A DNA stretch of 55,652 nt from Akkermansia sp. (GTDB lineage Bacteria; Verrucomicrobiota; Verrucomicrobiia; Verrucomicrobiales; Akkermansiaceae), in contig JAKSOT010000004.1 of NCBI GenBank assembly GCA_024405455.1, forward strand, positions 1-55,652. Reading direction: 5' to 3'. Below are positions 1-8,960 of this stretch, piece by piece. The notes under the pieces are model-generated. The model made no database searches. It saw only the letters and a program-made list of their open reading frames with translations, and had not been told where the DNA came from. Each line of letters starts with the position of its first letter. The first letter of the stretch is position 1. The translations under genes and the position numbers were made by a program.

Positions 1-314
1 CGTTGCGGCGGGGCGTATGAGCGCCAACGCCCGCCTACCAACCACGCCGTTTCCACCCCTCATCAATCACATATTCCGGCGGTGTGCTTTCCATAACCAT
101 CAAGAAAAAGCAAAAAAAATGCAAAATTTGAAAAAAAAGGCTTGCCAAACGGGAAAAAACGGCTAGAATGAGCGCCCCTGCATGCCGTCAAACAACAGGC
201 AACACACGCAGGGAACTATCGGGTCCGCCGCCGGAAAAACGGCAGGTTTCCTCTAGGGAGAGGAACTTGCAAGATTGCCGGCAAGGTCCCGTGAACCACA
301 AACTAGAAGGAAAC
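1..314. other. Upstream region and structured leader of the ribosomal operon
   Basis: No gene was recognised here. Positions 1-141 are GC-rich, then AT-rich (runs of A around 110-140). From about 176 the sequence is the transcribed leader of rpsL. It holds a hairpin at 243-269 (stem TTCCTCT/AGAGGAA at 248-254 and 259-265, loop AGGG, extended below by a bulged stem) and a self-complementary TTGCCGGCAA near 275-285. The leader is about 138 nt long, which leaves room for autoregulation by a ribosomal protein, but no known binding site was identified. Confidence 0.5.
142..169 (+). promoter_or_regulatory. Promoter of the str-S10 operon
   Basis: A -35 box TTGCCA (142-147) and a -10 box TAGAAT (164-169) are separated by 16 nt. 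They lie about 145 nt before rpsL in an AT-rich patch. The same TTGCCN -35 variant recurs in other promoters of this window. Confidence 0.7.
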
Positions 315-701
315 ATGCCGACCATCAATCAACTCGTCCGCAAGGGACGAACCGTACCGGAAGAGAAGTCGAAGTCTCGCGCTCTTCACAGCTGCCCGCA
401 GCGCCGCGGGGTCTGCCTCCAGGTGATGACCCGCACGCCGAAGAAGCCGAACTCCGCTCTTCGTAAAGTTGCAAAAGTCCGCCTGACGAACGGCGAAGAA
501 GTGATCGCCTACATTGGCGGAGAAGGCCACAACCTGCAGGAGCACAGCATTGTGCTGGTGCGCGGCGGCCGTGTGAAGGACCTTCCCGGCGTGCGCTACC
601 ACATTGTTCGTGGCGCTCTGGACTGCCTGGGTGTGGAGAAGCGCCGCCGCGGCCGCTCCAAGTACGGTGCCAAGCGCCCCAAGGAAGCCGCCAAGAAGTA
701 A
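315..701 (+). CDS. rpsL: 30S ribosomal protein S12
   Basis: S12 lies at the decoding centre of the small subunit and contributes to tRNA selection and translational accuracy. The 128-residue product has the family hallmarks: N-terminal [12 protein letters not shown], the loop [17 protein letters not shown] where streptomycin-resistance substitutions fall, and [16 protein letters not shown] followed by a basic tail. The frame is open further upstream, but the family N-terminus and an AGAAGG ribosome-binding site at 305-310 fix the start at 315. It is the first gene of the operon, 24 nt before rpsG. Confidence 0.98.
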   Translation: MPTINQLVRKGRTVPEEKSKSRALHSCPQRRGVCLQVMTRTPKKPNSALRKVAKVRLTNGEEVIAYIGGEGHNLQEHSIVLVRGGRVKDLPGVRYHIVRGALDCLGVEKRRRGRSKYGAKRPKEAAKK

Positions 702-725
702 GAACCCCTAACATAGAATACAGAT

Positions 726-1199
726 ATGGCCCGTCGCAAACGCGTCTACAAAAAGATTGAACATCGTGACTCCCGTTACGATTCCGCCCTTGTCGGCAAG
801 CTTATCGGCAAGGTGATGCTGGGTGGCAAGCGCTCCCTGGCCGAGCGTATCGTCTACAAGGCGATCGACCTCGCCAACGAGGGCACCGACACCGTGAGCC
901 CGCTTGAAGTCCTGACCCGCGCCATCGAGAACGCGAAGCCGCGCGTGGAGGTGAAGAGCCGCCGCGTGGGCGGCGCCACCTACCAGGTGCCGCTGGAGGT
1001 AGCTCCCGACCGTTCCGAGGCCCTGGCCATGCGCTGGCTGATCAACTTCGCGCGCAACCGCAAGGGCGTGCCGATGGCCAAGGCGCTGGCAAACGAGATC
1101 AAGGAAGCCGCCGCCAACCAGGGTGCCGCCGTGCGCAAGCGCGACGACGTGCACAAGATGGCCCAGGCCAACCGCGCATTCGCTCACTTCCGCTGGTAA
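726..1199 (+). CDS. rpsG: 30S ribosomal protein S7
   Basis: S7 is a primary 16S rRNA-binding protein that nucleates assembly of the 30S head. The 157-residue product shows the standard start MARRKRVYKK, the helix GGKRSLAERIVYKA, the conserved block VEVKSRRVGGATYQVPLEV and the ending MAQANRAFAHFRW. Length is normal for the family. It sits in canonical rpsL-rpsG-fusA order. No Shine-Dalgarno sequence is seen; the upstream spacer is AT-rich. S7 is the translational repressor of this operon in Escherichia coli, but whether that holds here cannot be read from the sequence. Confidence 0.98.
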   Translation: MARRKRVYKKIEHRDSRYDSALVGKLIGKVMLGGKRSLAERIVYKAIDLANEGTDTVSPLEVLTRAIENAKPRVEVKSRRVGGATYQVPLEVAPDRSEALAMRWLINFARNRKGVPMAKALANEIKEAAANQGAAVRKRDDVHKMAQANRAFAHFRW

Positions 1200-1269
1200 G
1201 CAACCGGCGGAAGTTTCTCGTTTTTTCGCAAGACGTAATCTCTGAACCCCAAACATTCATATTACTATT

Positions 1270-3453
1270 ATGGCAAGTGTAAGCAGCCCCGACCGCAAGG
1301 CCCCGCTTGAGCGCTACCGCAACTTCGGTATCGCCGCTCACATCGACGGTGGCAAAACCACGCTCTCCGAACGCATCCTCTTCTACACCGGCATGATCCA
1401 CAAGATCGGCGAGACCCACGAAGGGTCTGCGACGACCGACTGGATGGAACAGGAGCAGGAGCGCGGCATCACCATCACCTCCGCCGCCGTCACCACCAAC
1501 TGGAAACAGCTCCCCGCCGAGGGTTGCTACAAGATCTACGAGAACGAGAACTTCCAGCTCAACGTCATCGACACCCCCGGGCACGTGGACTTCACCGCCG
1601 AGGTGGAGCGCTCCCTGCGCGTGCTCGACGGCGCCATCGTGGTGTTCTGCGGTGTGGCCGGCGTTCAGCCCCAGACCCAGACCGTGTGGCGCCAGGCCAC
1701 CAAGTACAACGTGCCCCGCATCTGCTTCGTCAACAAGATGGACCGCACGGGCGCCAATTTCGCCAACGTGCTGGACGGCATCCGCAACAAGCTGCATGCC
1801 AACGCCGCCTCCATCCTCGTCCCCATCGGCGCGGAGGACCAGCTGCGCGGCCAGATCGACGTGGTGAACCAGAAGGCCATCATGTACTCGGACAACGACC
1901 GCCTGGGCTCCACCTACGAAGTGACCGACATTCCCGCCGAGCTGAAGGAGGAGGCCGAGGCCGCCCTTCAGGAGCTCAAGGAGAAGGTGGCCGACGTGGA
2001 CGACGAGCTTGCCGAGCTCTTCCTGATGGAGGAGCCGATTGACGCCCCCACGCTGAAGGCGGCCATCCGCCGCGCCACCATCGCCAACAAGTTTGTGCCC
2101 GTGGCCGGTGGCTCCGCGTTCAAGAACAAGGGCGTGCAGGCCCTGCTGGACGCCGTGGTGGACTACCTGCCCTCCCCGCTGGAGGCCAAGGTGGCAACCG
2201 TGACCTCCACCATCTCCAACGGACTCGACGAAAACGGCTACGAGACCTTCGAGACCAAGGAAATCATCCCCTCCGACGAGGACAAGCCCATCGCCCTGGC
2301 GTTCAAGCTCTGGGCGGACAAGTTCGTGGGCTCCCTCGTGTTCATCCGCGTGTACACCGGCGTCATCCACAAGGGCGACACCGTGTACAACCCCCGCACC
2401 CGCAAGCGCGAGCGCGTGGGCCGTCTCCTCCAGATCCAGGCCAACGTGCACACGGACGTGGACGCCGTGTACTCCGGCGACATCGCCGCCATCGTGGGCT
2501 TGAAGAACGCCACCACGGGCGACACGCTGGCCGCGGACGACTTCGACTACACGCTGGAGCCGCCCACCTTCCCGGACACCGTGATTTCCATGGCCGTGGA
2601 ACCCCTTACCAAGGCCGACCAGGAGAAGATGTCCAACGCCCTCCAGCGCCTCTCCGCAGAAGACCCCACCTTCCGCGTGAAGACCGATGAGGAAACCGGG
2701 CAGACCATCATCGCCGGCATGGGCGAGCTTCACCTCGACATCATCGTGGACCGCCTCAAGCGCGAGTTCAAGGTGGAGGCCAACACCGGCAAGCCCCAGA
2801 TCGCCTACCGCGAAACCATCACCAAGTCCGCTGAGCACGTTCAGGGCAAGCTCGTCAAGCAGTCCGGCGGCCGCGGCCAGTACGGCGACGTCATCATCGA
2901 CATGCGCCCGGGCGAGCGCGGCACCGGCCTCAAGATTGCCAACAAGGTGGTGGGCGGCGCCATTCCCAAGGAGTACATGAACGCCGTGTACGCCGGCCTC
3001 AACGAAGCCATGAACTCCGGCACCGTTGCCGGATACCCCGTGGAAGACGTGGAGGTGGACGTGGTGGACGGTTCCTACCACGAGGTGGACTCCAACGAAA
3101 ACGCCTTCAAGATGGCGGCCATCTTCGCCATGAAGAACGCCTTTGTGAAGTGCGCGCCCGTGCTGCTGGAGCCCATCATGAGCGTGGAGGTGACCACCCC
3201 CGCCGAGAATCAGGGCGACATCATGGGCGACCTCAACCGCCGCCGCGCCAACGTGAGCAACATGGAGCACCGCGGTGCCGAGTGCATCCTCACCGCCAAG
3301 GTTCCCCTGGCGGAGATGTTCGGCTACTCCACGGATATCCGCACCCTCTCCAAGGGCCTGGCCTCCTACTCCATGGAGCCCTCCCACTTCGAACAGGTCC
3401 CCCCGAACCTTGTCGCCCAAATCGTCAAGGCCCGTGGTGGCGACGCCAAATAA
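1270..3453 (+). CDS. fusA: Elongation factor G
   Basis: EF-G is the GTPase that translocates tRNA and mRNA on the ribosome and, with RRF, recycles ribosomes. The 727-residue product carries the GTPase motifs in order: AHIDGGKT (residues 23-30, P-loop), the RGITI switch region, DTPGHVDF (101-108) and NKMD (155-158). Domains II to V follow, with the MGELHLDIIVDRLKREF and GRGQYGDV blocks. It is slightly longer than the roughly 700-residue norm. tuf, which often follows fusA, is absent; rpsJ follows after 37 nt. The start lacks a Shine-Dalgarno sequence and lies in ATTACTATTATGG. Confidence 0.98.
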   Translation: MASVSSPDRKAPLERYRNFGIAAHIDGGKTTLSERILFYTGMIHKIGETHEGSATTDWMEQEQERGITITSAAVTTNWKQLPAEGCYKIYENENFQLNVIDTPGHVDFTAEVERSLRVLDGAIVVFCGVAGVQPQTQTVWRQATKYNVPRICFVNKMDRTGANFANVLDGIRNKLHANAASILVPIGAEDQLRGQIDVVNQKAIMYSDNDRLGSTYEVTDIPAELKEEAEAALQELKEKVADVDDELAELFLMEEPIDAPTLKAAIRRATIANKFVPVAGGSAFKNKGVQALLDAVVDYLPSPLEAKVATVTSTISNGLDENGYETFETKEIIPSDEDKPIALAFKLWADKFVGSLVFIRVYTGVIHKGDTVYNPRTRKRERVGRLLQIQANVHTDVDAVYSGDIAAIVGLKNATTGDTLAADDFDYTLEPPTFPDTVISMAVEPLTKADQEKMSNALQRLSAEDPTFRVKTDEETGQTIIAGMGELHLDIIVDRLKREFKVEANTGKPQIAYRETITKSAEHVQGKLVKQSGGRGQYGDVIIDMRPGERGTGLKIANKVVGGAIPKEYMNAVYAGLNEAMNSGTVAGYPVEDVEVDVVDGSYHEVDSNENAFKMAAIFAMKNAFVKCAPVLLEPIMSVEVTTPAENQGDIMGDLNRRRANVSNMEHRGAECILTAKVPLAEMFGYSTDIRTLSKGLASYSMEPSHFEQVPPNLVAQIVKARGGDAK

Positions 3454-3490
3454 ACCAACCTATTACTAACCTAAACATAACCGCACGTTC

Positions 3491-3799
3491 ATGCAAAGTC
3501 CCAAAATCCGCATCCGTCTCCGTGCATTTGACAGCCGCGCCATCGACCACTCCGCCTCGGAGATCGTCGAGACCGCCAAGCGTACAGGTGCAAAAGTCGC
3601 AGGGCCGATTCCTTTGCCGACTCGTATCGAGAAGTTCTCTGTGAACCGCTCGGTCCATGTTAACAAGAAATCCGCCGATCAGTTTGAAATCCGCACGCAC
3701 AAGCGTCTGCTCGACATCGTCGACCCGACCTCGCGCACGGTGGAAGAGCTCAAGAAGCTCAACCTGCCGGCCGGCGTGGATATCATGATCAAGATCTAA
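3491..3799 (+). CDS. rpsJ: 30S ribosomal protein S10
   Basis: S10 belongs to the 30S head and doubles as NusE in transcription antitermination complexes. The 102-residue product shows the family pattern: [15 protein letters not shown] near the N-terminus, [19 protein letters not shown] in the middle and [17 protein letters not shown] toward the end. It directly follows fusA, so the str and S10 operons are joined here without tuf. No Shine-Dalgarno sequence precedes the ATG. Confidence 0.98.
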   Translation: MQSPKIRIRLRAFDSRAIDHSASEIVETAKRTGAKVAGPIPLPTRIEKFSVNRSVHVNKKSADQFEIRTHKRLLDIVDPTSRTVEELKKLNLPAGVDIMIKI

Positions 3800-3837
3800 G
3801 CCCTGACATTATCAACCCTCAACTCTGATTTACGAAC

Positions 3838-4482
3838 ATGTCTTTAGGACTTATCGGTAAAAAGGTTGGCATGACCCGCGTCTTCAACCAGGAGACCGGA
3901 GCCATGATTCCCGTCACCGTCATCGACGTGGCAGGCAACACCTTCGGCCAGGTCAAGACCGCCGAGAAGGACGGCTACACCGCCGTTCAGGTGGCTTTCG
4001 ACGCCCAGAAGGAGAGCCGCCTCTCCAAGCCGGTGGCCGGCCATTTCAAGAAGCTGGGCATAGCCCCGGCGAAACTGCTCAAGGAGTTCCGCGTGGAGGC
4101 CTCCGAGCTGCCCGCCGAGGGCGCGGCCCATCCCGGCTGCGAGCTCTTTGAGGAGGGCGCCTGGGTGGATGTCATCGGCACCTCCAAGGGCAAGGGCTTC
4201 CAGGGTGTGATGCGCCGCCACAACTTCCACGGCTCCCCCATGGCCCACGGCTCCATGATGCACCGCCGCACCGGCGGCGTGGGCGCCTGCGCCACCCCCT
4301 CCCGCGTGTGGAAGGGCCAGAAGATGCCCGGCCACATGGGCAGCGAGCAGCGCACGGTCCAGAACCTCAAGGTTGTTCAGGTGCGCAAGGAGGACAACGT
4401 GATCCTCATCTCCGGCCCGGTTCCCGGCGCCAAGGGATCCTACGTGGTCATCCGCCCCGCCAAGAAGAAGAACGGCAAATAA
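3838..4482 (+). CDS. rplC: 50S ribosomal protein L3
   Basis: L3 is an early-assembly 23S rRNA-binding protein whose loop reaches the peptidyl transferase centre. The 214-residue product starts MSLGLIGKKVGMTRVF and contains GTSKGKGFQGVMRRHNFHGSPMAHG and the MPGHMGSEQRTVQNLKVV block expected of bacterial L3. It lies between rpsJ and rplD, 38 nt after the former. The start follows an AT-rich spacer without a Shine-Dalgarno sequence. Confidence 0.98.
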   Translation: MSLGLIGKKVGMTRVFNQETGAMIPVTVIDVAGNTFGQVKTAEKDGYTAVQVAFDAQKESRLSKPVAGHFKKLGIAPAKLLKEFRVEASELPAEGAAHPGCELFEEGAWVDVIGTSKGKGFQGVMRRHNFHGSPMAHGSMMHRRTGGVGACATPSRVWKGQKMPGHMGSEQRTVQNLKVVQVRKEDNVILISGPVPGAKGSYVVIRPAKKKNGK

Positions 4483-4507
4483 ACAAACGAACTAGGAGAA
4501 CCTATCT

Positions 4508-5116
4508 ATGTCCGCTAACCAATTGACAATCGAGGCCGCCACAGCCGCCAACATCGTGACCGTGGGACCGGAGAAGGGCAGCCAGGCCGTGCATGACCTG
4601 GTGACCGCCTACCGCGCCAACAGGCGCACCGGCTCCGCCAACACCAAGACCCGCGCGGAAGTGGCCGGCAACAACAAGAAGATCTATCGCCAGAAGGGTA
4701 CAGGCAACGCCCGTCACGGCGACCACCAGAGCCCCATCTTCGTGGGTGGCGGCGTGGTGTTCGGCCCGCGCCCGTGCGACTACTCCAAGAAGGTGAACAA
4801 GAGCACCCGCAAGCTGGCCCTGCGCCGCGTGCTGGGCGACATCATCTCCGGCGGCAAGGTGGTCACCGTGCCCTCCTTCTCCATCGAGGACGGCAAGACC
4901 AAGAGCTTTGTGGCCGCCGTGGCCGCCATTGCTGAAGGCAAGAAGATCCTCATCATCGCTGAGTCCTTTGACGAGAAGACGAAGCTGTCCGGCCGCAACG
5001 TTGCGGACGTGCTGCTCATGTCTGCCGCAGAGGTGAACGTGGAGCAACTGCTTGACGCCCGCAAGGTCGTCATCGTTGAATCCGCCTTGGAAACAATCGC
5101 CAACCGCACCAAGTAA
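4508..5116 (+). CDS. rplD: 50S ribosomal protein L4
   Basis: L4 is an early-assembly 50S protein lining the exit tunnel; in E. coli it also represses the S10 operon. The 202-residue product contains the basic loop around TKTRAEVAGNNKKIYRQKGTGNARHGDHQSPIFVGGGVVFGPRPCDYSKKVNK, cited here only as the region of residues 45-100, plus the C-terminal fold ending in LETIANRTK. It is preceded by AGGAGA, one of the few clear Shine-Dalgarno sequences in the operon. rplW starts 3 nt after its stop. Confidence 0.97.
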   Translation: MSANQLTIEAATAANIVTVGPEKGSQAVHDLVTAYRANRRTGSANTKTRAEVAGNNKKIYRQKGTGNARHGDHQSPIFVGGGVVFGPRPCDYSKKVNKSTRKLALRRVLGDIISGGKVVTVPSFSIEDGKTKSFVAAVAAIAEGKKILIIAESFDEKTKLSGRNVADVLLMSAAEVNVEQLLDARKVVIVESALETIANRTK

Positions 5117-5118
5117 CC

Positions 5119-5403
5119 ATGAACGACATCTACGACGTTATCAAGAACCCGCGCGTGTCCGAAAAGGCGACCGTGCTTCACGAGGCCAACGGCGTGATCA
5201 CGCTGGAGGTGGACGTGAAGGCCACCAAGGTCGACATCAAGAAGGCCGTGGAGAAGGCATTCGGCAAGAAGGCCGTCTCCGTTCGCACCGCCAACTACGA
5301 CGGCAAGGAGCGCCGCAAGCGCACGAAGGCCGCCGGCACCTCCCCTGCGTGGAAGAAGGCGTACGTGCGCCTGGCGGCCGGTGAGAGCCTGGACCTCGTA
5401 TAA
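5119..5403 (+). CDS. rplW: 50S ribosomal protein L23
   Basis: L23 sits at the exit of the nascent-peptide tunnel and docks trigger factor and SRP. The 94-residue product shows the family features: MNDIYDVIKNPRVSEKAT at the start, FEVD-like TLEVDVKATKVDIKKAVEKAF and the basic hairpin KERRKRTKAAG. It begins 3 nt after rplD stops, which suggests translational coupling. It is followed by rplB in standard order. Confidence 0.97.
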   Translation: MNDIYDVIKNPRVSEKATVLHEANGVITLEVDVKATKVDIKKAVEKAFGKKAVSVRTANYDGKERRKRTKAAGTSPAWKKAYVRLAAGESLDLV

Positions 5404-5431
5404 CCCGGAACCCCCAACCAAGTAAGCTATT

Positions 5432-6265
5432 ATGTCACTCAAGTCATTCAAGCCTACCACGCCTTCCAACCGCTACAAGGTGCTGCCCTCGTATGACGAG
5501 ATCACGAAGGGCAAGCCCGAGAAGAGCCTGCTGGAGCCGATCCGCAAGAGCGGTGGCCGCAACAACAACGGCCGCATCACCACCCGCCACATCGGCGGTG
5601 GCCACAAGTTCCACTACCGCCTGGTGGATTTCCGCCGCACGCGCCGCGAGGCGGCCACCGTGCTGGCCATCGAGTACGATCCGAACCGCACCTGCCGCAT
5701 CGCCCTGGTGCAGTACCCGGACGGCGCCAAAAGCTACATCCTGGCTCCTGCCGGCCTGAACGTGGGCATGACCGTGCAGAGCGGTGAGAACGTGGCCCCG
5801 AAGGTGGGCAACGCCATGCCGCTCAAGAACGTGCCGCTGGGCACCGCCATCCACAACATCGAGGTGCGCCCCGGCACCGGCGGCAAGATTGCACGCTCCG
5901 CCGGACAGCAGGCCGTGCTCTCCAACCGCGACGGCGAGTACGCCCTGGTCAAGATGCCCTCCGGCGAAATCCGCAAGTTCCGCGTGGAGTGCTACTGCAC
6001 CATCGGCCAGGTGGGCAACGCCCAGCACATGAACGAGTCTTCCGGCAAGGCCGGCCGCACCCGCTGGATGGGCATCCGCCCCACCGTGCGCGGTATGTGC
6101 ATGAACCCTGTGGACCACCCCAACGGCGGTGGTGAAGGCAAGTCCAAGTCCGGTGGCGGTCGCCAGCACCTGAAGTCCCCCTGGGGACATGTCAAGGGCC
6201 AGAAGACCCGCCGCATCCGCAAGCCCTCCGATGTGTTCATCGTGCAGCGCCGCAACGCCAAGTAA
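5432..6265 (+). CDS. rplB: 50S ribosomal protein L2
   Basis: L2 is a universally conserved 23S rRNA-binding protein needed for subunit association and peptidyl transferase assembly. The 277-residue product has [20 protein letters not shown]-type N-terminal sequence, the [11 protein letters not shown]-like block, and the conserved C-terminal signature around GVAMNPVDHPHGGGEG, here read as [19 protein letters not shown]. The His-to-Asn change in DHPNGGG is a minor deviation from the common DHPHGGG. The start follows AAGTAAGCTATTATG with no Shine-Dalgarno sequence. Confidence 0.97.
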   Translation: MSLKSFKPTTPSNRYKVLPSYDEITKGKPEKSLLEPIRKSGGRNNNGRITTRHIGGGHKFHYRLVDFRRTRREAATVLAIEYDPNRTCRIALVQYPDGAKSYILAPAGLNVGMTVQSGENVAPKVGNAMPLKNVPLGTAIHNIEVRPGTGGKIARSAGQQAVLSNRDGEYALVKMPSGEIRKFRVECYCTIGQVGNAQHMNESSGKAGRTRWMGIRPTVRGMCMNPVDHPNGGGEGKSKSGGGRQHLKSPWGHVKGQKTRRIRKPSDVFIVQRRNAK

Positions 6266-6294
6266 TCATCAACCCTCAACCATAGACTAGAACA

Positions 6295-6564
6295 ATGGGA
6301 CGTTCCCTCAAAAAAGGACCCTTCGTAAGCCAGCCTCTTCTCGACAAGGTTGACGCCCAGCTGCAGAGCGGGGACCGCAAGCCGATCAAGACGTGGAGCC
6401 GCGCCTCCATGGTGATACCGGACTTCGTGGGCCTCACCTTCCTGGTGCACACGGGCAAGGCATTTGCCACGGTGTACGTCACGGAGAACATGGTGGGCCA
6501 CAAGCTCGGCGAGTTTGCCCCCACCCGCATCTTCAAGGCGCACGGCGGCATCGGCAAGAAGTAA
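6295..6564 (+). CDS. rpsS: 30S ribosomal protein S19
   Basis: S19 is in the 30S head near the A and P sites and forms a complex with S13. The 89-residue product begins [19 protein letters not shown] and contains [21 protein letters not shown] and [17 protein letters not shown], all typical of S19. It follows rplB by 29 nt. The next gene should be rplV; instead an exported coiled-coil protein gene is inserted. Confidence 0.98.
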   Translation: MGRSLKKGPFVSQPLLDKVDAQLQSGDRKPIKTWSRASMVIPDFVGLTFLVHTGKAFATVYVTENMVGHKLGEFAPTRIFKAHGGIGKK

Positions 6565-6588
6565 ACCACAACTGATAGAAACCAAGCC

Positions 6589-7302
6589 ATGGGCTCCATC
6601 CTGCGCAGCATCTCCCTCCTCTCCCTCACCCTTGCGGTGGCGGGCGCGGCGGCGTGCGCACAGGATACCCCCACCCCCGGCAAGGACGCCAGGATCAGCC
6701 AGCTGGAGCGCCAGCTCGCAACCCTGCGCGAGAGCTACGCCATTGCCAGGGCGGATGCCGACGAGGCGCGCAAGCAGCTCCGCGAGGTCCGCTCCCGAAT
6801 GGAGGCCCTGGGCGGCTCCGCCCTCGGCAACCGTGAGGAAAAGCTCATCGAAACCGCCGCGCAGCTGGAATCCGTGCGCGCAGAGCTTGACGCCGTGCGC
6901 CAAAGCTCCCTGCGCCTCACGGCGGCCCTGGTGGCCTACATGCGCAGCGCGCTGGTGGAAGACCAGGCGGCGCGCGAGTCGCTGGAGACCGCCGTGCGCG
7001 ATCTGGACGTGGCCCTGGGGCTGCGCCGCGCGAAGGCGGACGAGCTGGCGGGCGGTTCCGTGGATGAGGCCAAGGTGCTGAGCATCGACTCGGAGTCCGG
7101 GCTCATCGTCATCAACGCGGGCCGCGAGGGCAAGGTGGAAGTGGGCATGTCCATGGAAATCTCGCGCGGCGACCAGGCCATTGCCATGGCCGTGGTCACC
7201 GATGTGCGCAAGACCGTGGCGGGCCTCCTGGTGCAGCAGCACCTCAACCCCGCTCTCTCCGTCGCCGTCGGCGATATGGTTTCTGTCAAATCCAACGATT
7301 AA
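6589..7302 (+). CDS. Exported coiled-coil protein inserted in the S10 operon
   Basis: The 237-residue product is not a ribosomal protein. It has an N-terminal signal sequence (residues 1-24, ending AAACAQ; Cys23 could be a weak lipobox). A charged, Leu/Ala-rich predicted coiled coil follows (about 33-140), then a compact beta-rich C-terminal module (about 161-237). That module follows a pattern of I-D, hydrophobic strand, G-x3-G-x3-G, RGD and a final VGDMVSV. The same module ends the two coiled-coil proteins at 33719-34621 and 34646-35479. It is co-directional, with 24 nt to rpsS and 22 nt to rplV, so it should be co-transcribed. Function unknown; an envelope or periplasmic role is inferred from the signal sequence. 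Confidence 0.8.
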   Translation: MGSILRSISLLSLTLAVAGAAACAQDTPTPGKDARISQLERQLATLRESYAIARADADEARKQLREVRSRMEALGGSALGNREEKLIETAAQLESVRAELDAVRQSSLRLTAALVAYMRSALVEDQAARESLETAVRDLDVALGLRRAKADELAGGSVDEAKVLSIDSESGLIVINAGREGKVEVGMSMEISRGDQAIAMAVVTDVRKTVAGLLVQQHLNPALSVAVGDMVSVKSND

Positions 7303-7324
7303 CCTTCAACAAATACTAACACCA

Positions 7325-7663
7325 ATGGAAGTGAAAGCAGTATACAAGAATGCCCGCATCTCCGCCAAGAAGATGCGCGACGTGGCCGCAGCCGTCCAGG
7401 GTATGTCTGTCTCCCAGGCTACCGACGTGCTCAGCTACTCCCCCAAGAAGGGCGCTTATCTCCTGAATAAGACGCTCAAGTCCGCCGTGGCAAACGCCGA
7501 GAACAACAACGGCCTCTCCGCCGACGAGCTCGTACTCAAGAGCGTCATGGTGGACGAGGGCGTCACGTTCCGCCGCACCATGGCACGCGCTCGCGGCTCC
7601 GCCAACGTCATCCGCAAGCGCACATCCCACATCACCATCATCCTCGCCAACGCCGAGGCATAA
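7325..7663 (+). CDS. rplV: 50S ribosomal protein L22
   Basis: L22 lines the exit tunnel and contacts all 23S rRNA domains. The 112-residue product starts MEVKAVYKNARISAKKMRDVAAAV and holds the SAVANAENNNGLSADELVLKS block and the tunnel-hairpin region VTFRRTMARARGSANVIRKRTSHITI. The frame is open upstream, but the family N-terminus places the start at 7325. It is separated from rpsS by the inserted coiled-coil gene. No Shine-Dalgarno sequence is present. Confidence 0.97.
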   Translation: MEVKAVYKNARISAKKMRDVAAAVQGMSVSQATDVLSYSPKKGAYLLNKTLKSAVANAENNNGLSADELVLKSVMVDEGVTFRRTMARARGSANVIRKRTSHITIILANAEA

Positions 7664-7686
7664 CCAACATTAACTGACATAACACT

Positions 7687-8454
7687 ATGGGACAGAAAGT
7701 AAATCCGATCGGATTCCGTCTGAGCGTCACCAAGGACTGGCGCTCCAAGTGGTATGCTACGGGCAAGGACTATGCCACGAAGCTCCACGAGGATATCAAG
7801 ATTCGCAAGTTCATCAAGGACTACACCGCGGATCTCAACAAGGACCTCAAGGGGTCTACCCCCGCCATCTCCCGCATCTCCATCGAGCGTGCCTGGAACA
7901 ACGTGCGTGTGACCATCCACACCGCCCGCCCCGGCATGATTATCGGGCCCAAGGGGGAGAACATCGCCAAGCTCACGGACGCCCTCGCCAAGCTGTGCAA
8001 CGGCGCCGTTGTGAAGCTGGACATCATGGAAATCCGCCAGCCGGAGCTGGACGCCCAGCTTGTGGCTGAGAACATCGCCACGCAGCTGGAGCGCCGCGTC
8101 TCCTTCCGCCGCGCCATGAAGCGCGCCGTGCAGGTGGCCATGGACTTTGGCGCGGAAGGCATCCGCGTGCGCTGCGCCGGCCGCTTGGGCGGTGCGGATA
8201 TCGCACGTGCGGAGCAGTACCGCGAGGGCAAGGTGCCGCTGCAGACCCTGCGCGCCCCGATTGACTACGGCTTTGCGGAGGCCCGCACGCTGTACGGCCT
8301 CATCGGCATCAAGTGCTGGATCAACAAGCGCCCGGACGCCGGCAACAACGCCCCCCGCCGTGACCGCGACCGCGGTCCGCGCCCCCCGCGCCCGCGCCGC
8401 GAGGGCGGCCGCGATTCCCGCGAACGCCAGGAACCCCAGCATACCGAAGGCTGA
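7687..8454 (+). CDS. rpsC: 30S ribosomal protein S3
   Basis: S3 lines the mRNA entry channel and takes part in mRNA unwinding. The 255-residue product begins [22 protein letters not shown] and contains the KH motif [16 protein letters not shown] and the conserved [19 protein letters not shown] block. The C-terminal tail (from about residue 215) is unusually rich in Arg, Pro and Asp, extending the protein beyond the 210-235 residues common elsewhere. Gene order (rplV-rpsC-rplP) is standard. Confidence 0.98.
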   Translation: MGQKVNPIGFRLSVTKDWRSKWYATGKDYATKLHEDIKIRKFIKDYTADLNKDLKGSTPAISRISIERAWNNVRVTIHTARPGMIIGPKGENIAKLTDALAKLCNGAVVKLDIMEIRQPELDAQLVAENIATQLERRVSFRRAMKRAVQVAMDFGAEGIRVRCAGRLGGADIARAEQYREGKVPLQTLRAPIDYGFAEARTLYGLIGIKCWINKRPDAGNNAPRRDRDRGPRPPRPRREGGRDSRERQEPQHTEG

Positions 8455-8492
8455 ACCCCACTGAACACTTAAACGAATAAGGAGATTACACT

Positions 8493-8927
8493 ATGCCTTT
8501 AATGCCAAAACGAGTAAAGGGTAACCACCGCAAGATGCACCGCGGCAACCGCGGCGGCAATGCCACCAGCGGTGATTACGTGGCCTTCGGCGACTACGGC
8601 CTGCAGGTTCTCACCCGCGGCTGGGTCACCAACAACCAGATCGAGGCCTGCCGTATCGCCATCAACCGTTACCTGCGCCGCCGCGGACGCGTCTTCATCC
8701 GCATCTTCCCGCAGAAGTCCTTCACCAAGCGCCCGCCGGACACCCGTATGGGCAAGGGCAAGGGCGCCGTGGAAGGATGGGTGGCCGTCTGCCGCCCCGG
8801 CAACATCATGTTCGAGGTCGGCGGCGTCACCGAATCCGCCGCCAAGGAGGCCCTCCGCCTCGCCTCCAACAAGCTCGGCATCCGCACGCGTTTCGTCTAC
8901 CGCCAGGGCGTGGAGCCCCAGGCCTAA
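8493..8927 (+). CDS. rplP: 50S ribosomal protein L16
   Basis: L16 helps shape the A site of the 50S subunit. The 144-residue product shows [19 protein letters not shown], the [38 protein letters not shown] block and [20 protein letters not shown] strong AAGGAG ribosome-binding site lies 9 nt upstream of the ATG at 8493. An internal ATG at 8502 would give the more usual MPKRVK start but is further from that site. Confidence 0.97.
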   Translation: MPLMPKRVKGNHRKMHRGNRGGNATSGDYVAFGDYGLQVLTRGWVTNNQIEACRIAINRYLRRRGRVFIRIFPQKSFTKRPPDTRMGKGKGAVEGWVAVCRPGNIMFEVGGVTESAAKEALRLASNKLGIRTRFVYRQGVEPQA

Positions 8928-8960
8928 ACTGAATTATCAACCCTAACACCATTCATTATT

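Noticed and set aside
1099-3420. A 773-codon open frame on the minus strand
   Set aside because: It lies antisense to fusA and its translation is rich in Gly, His, Val and Leu, the usual shadow of a GC-rich gene.
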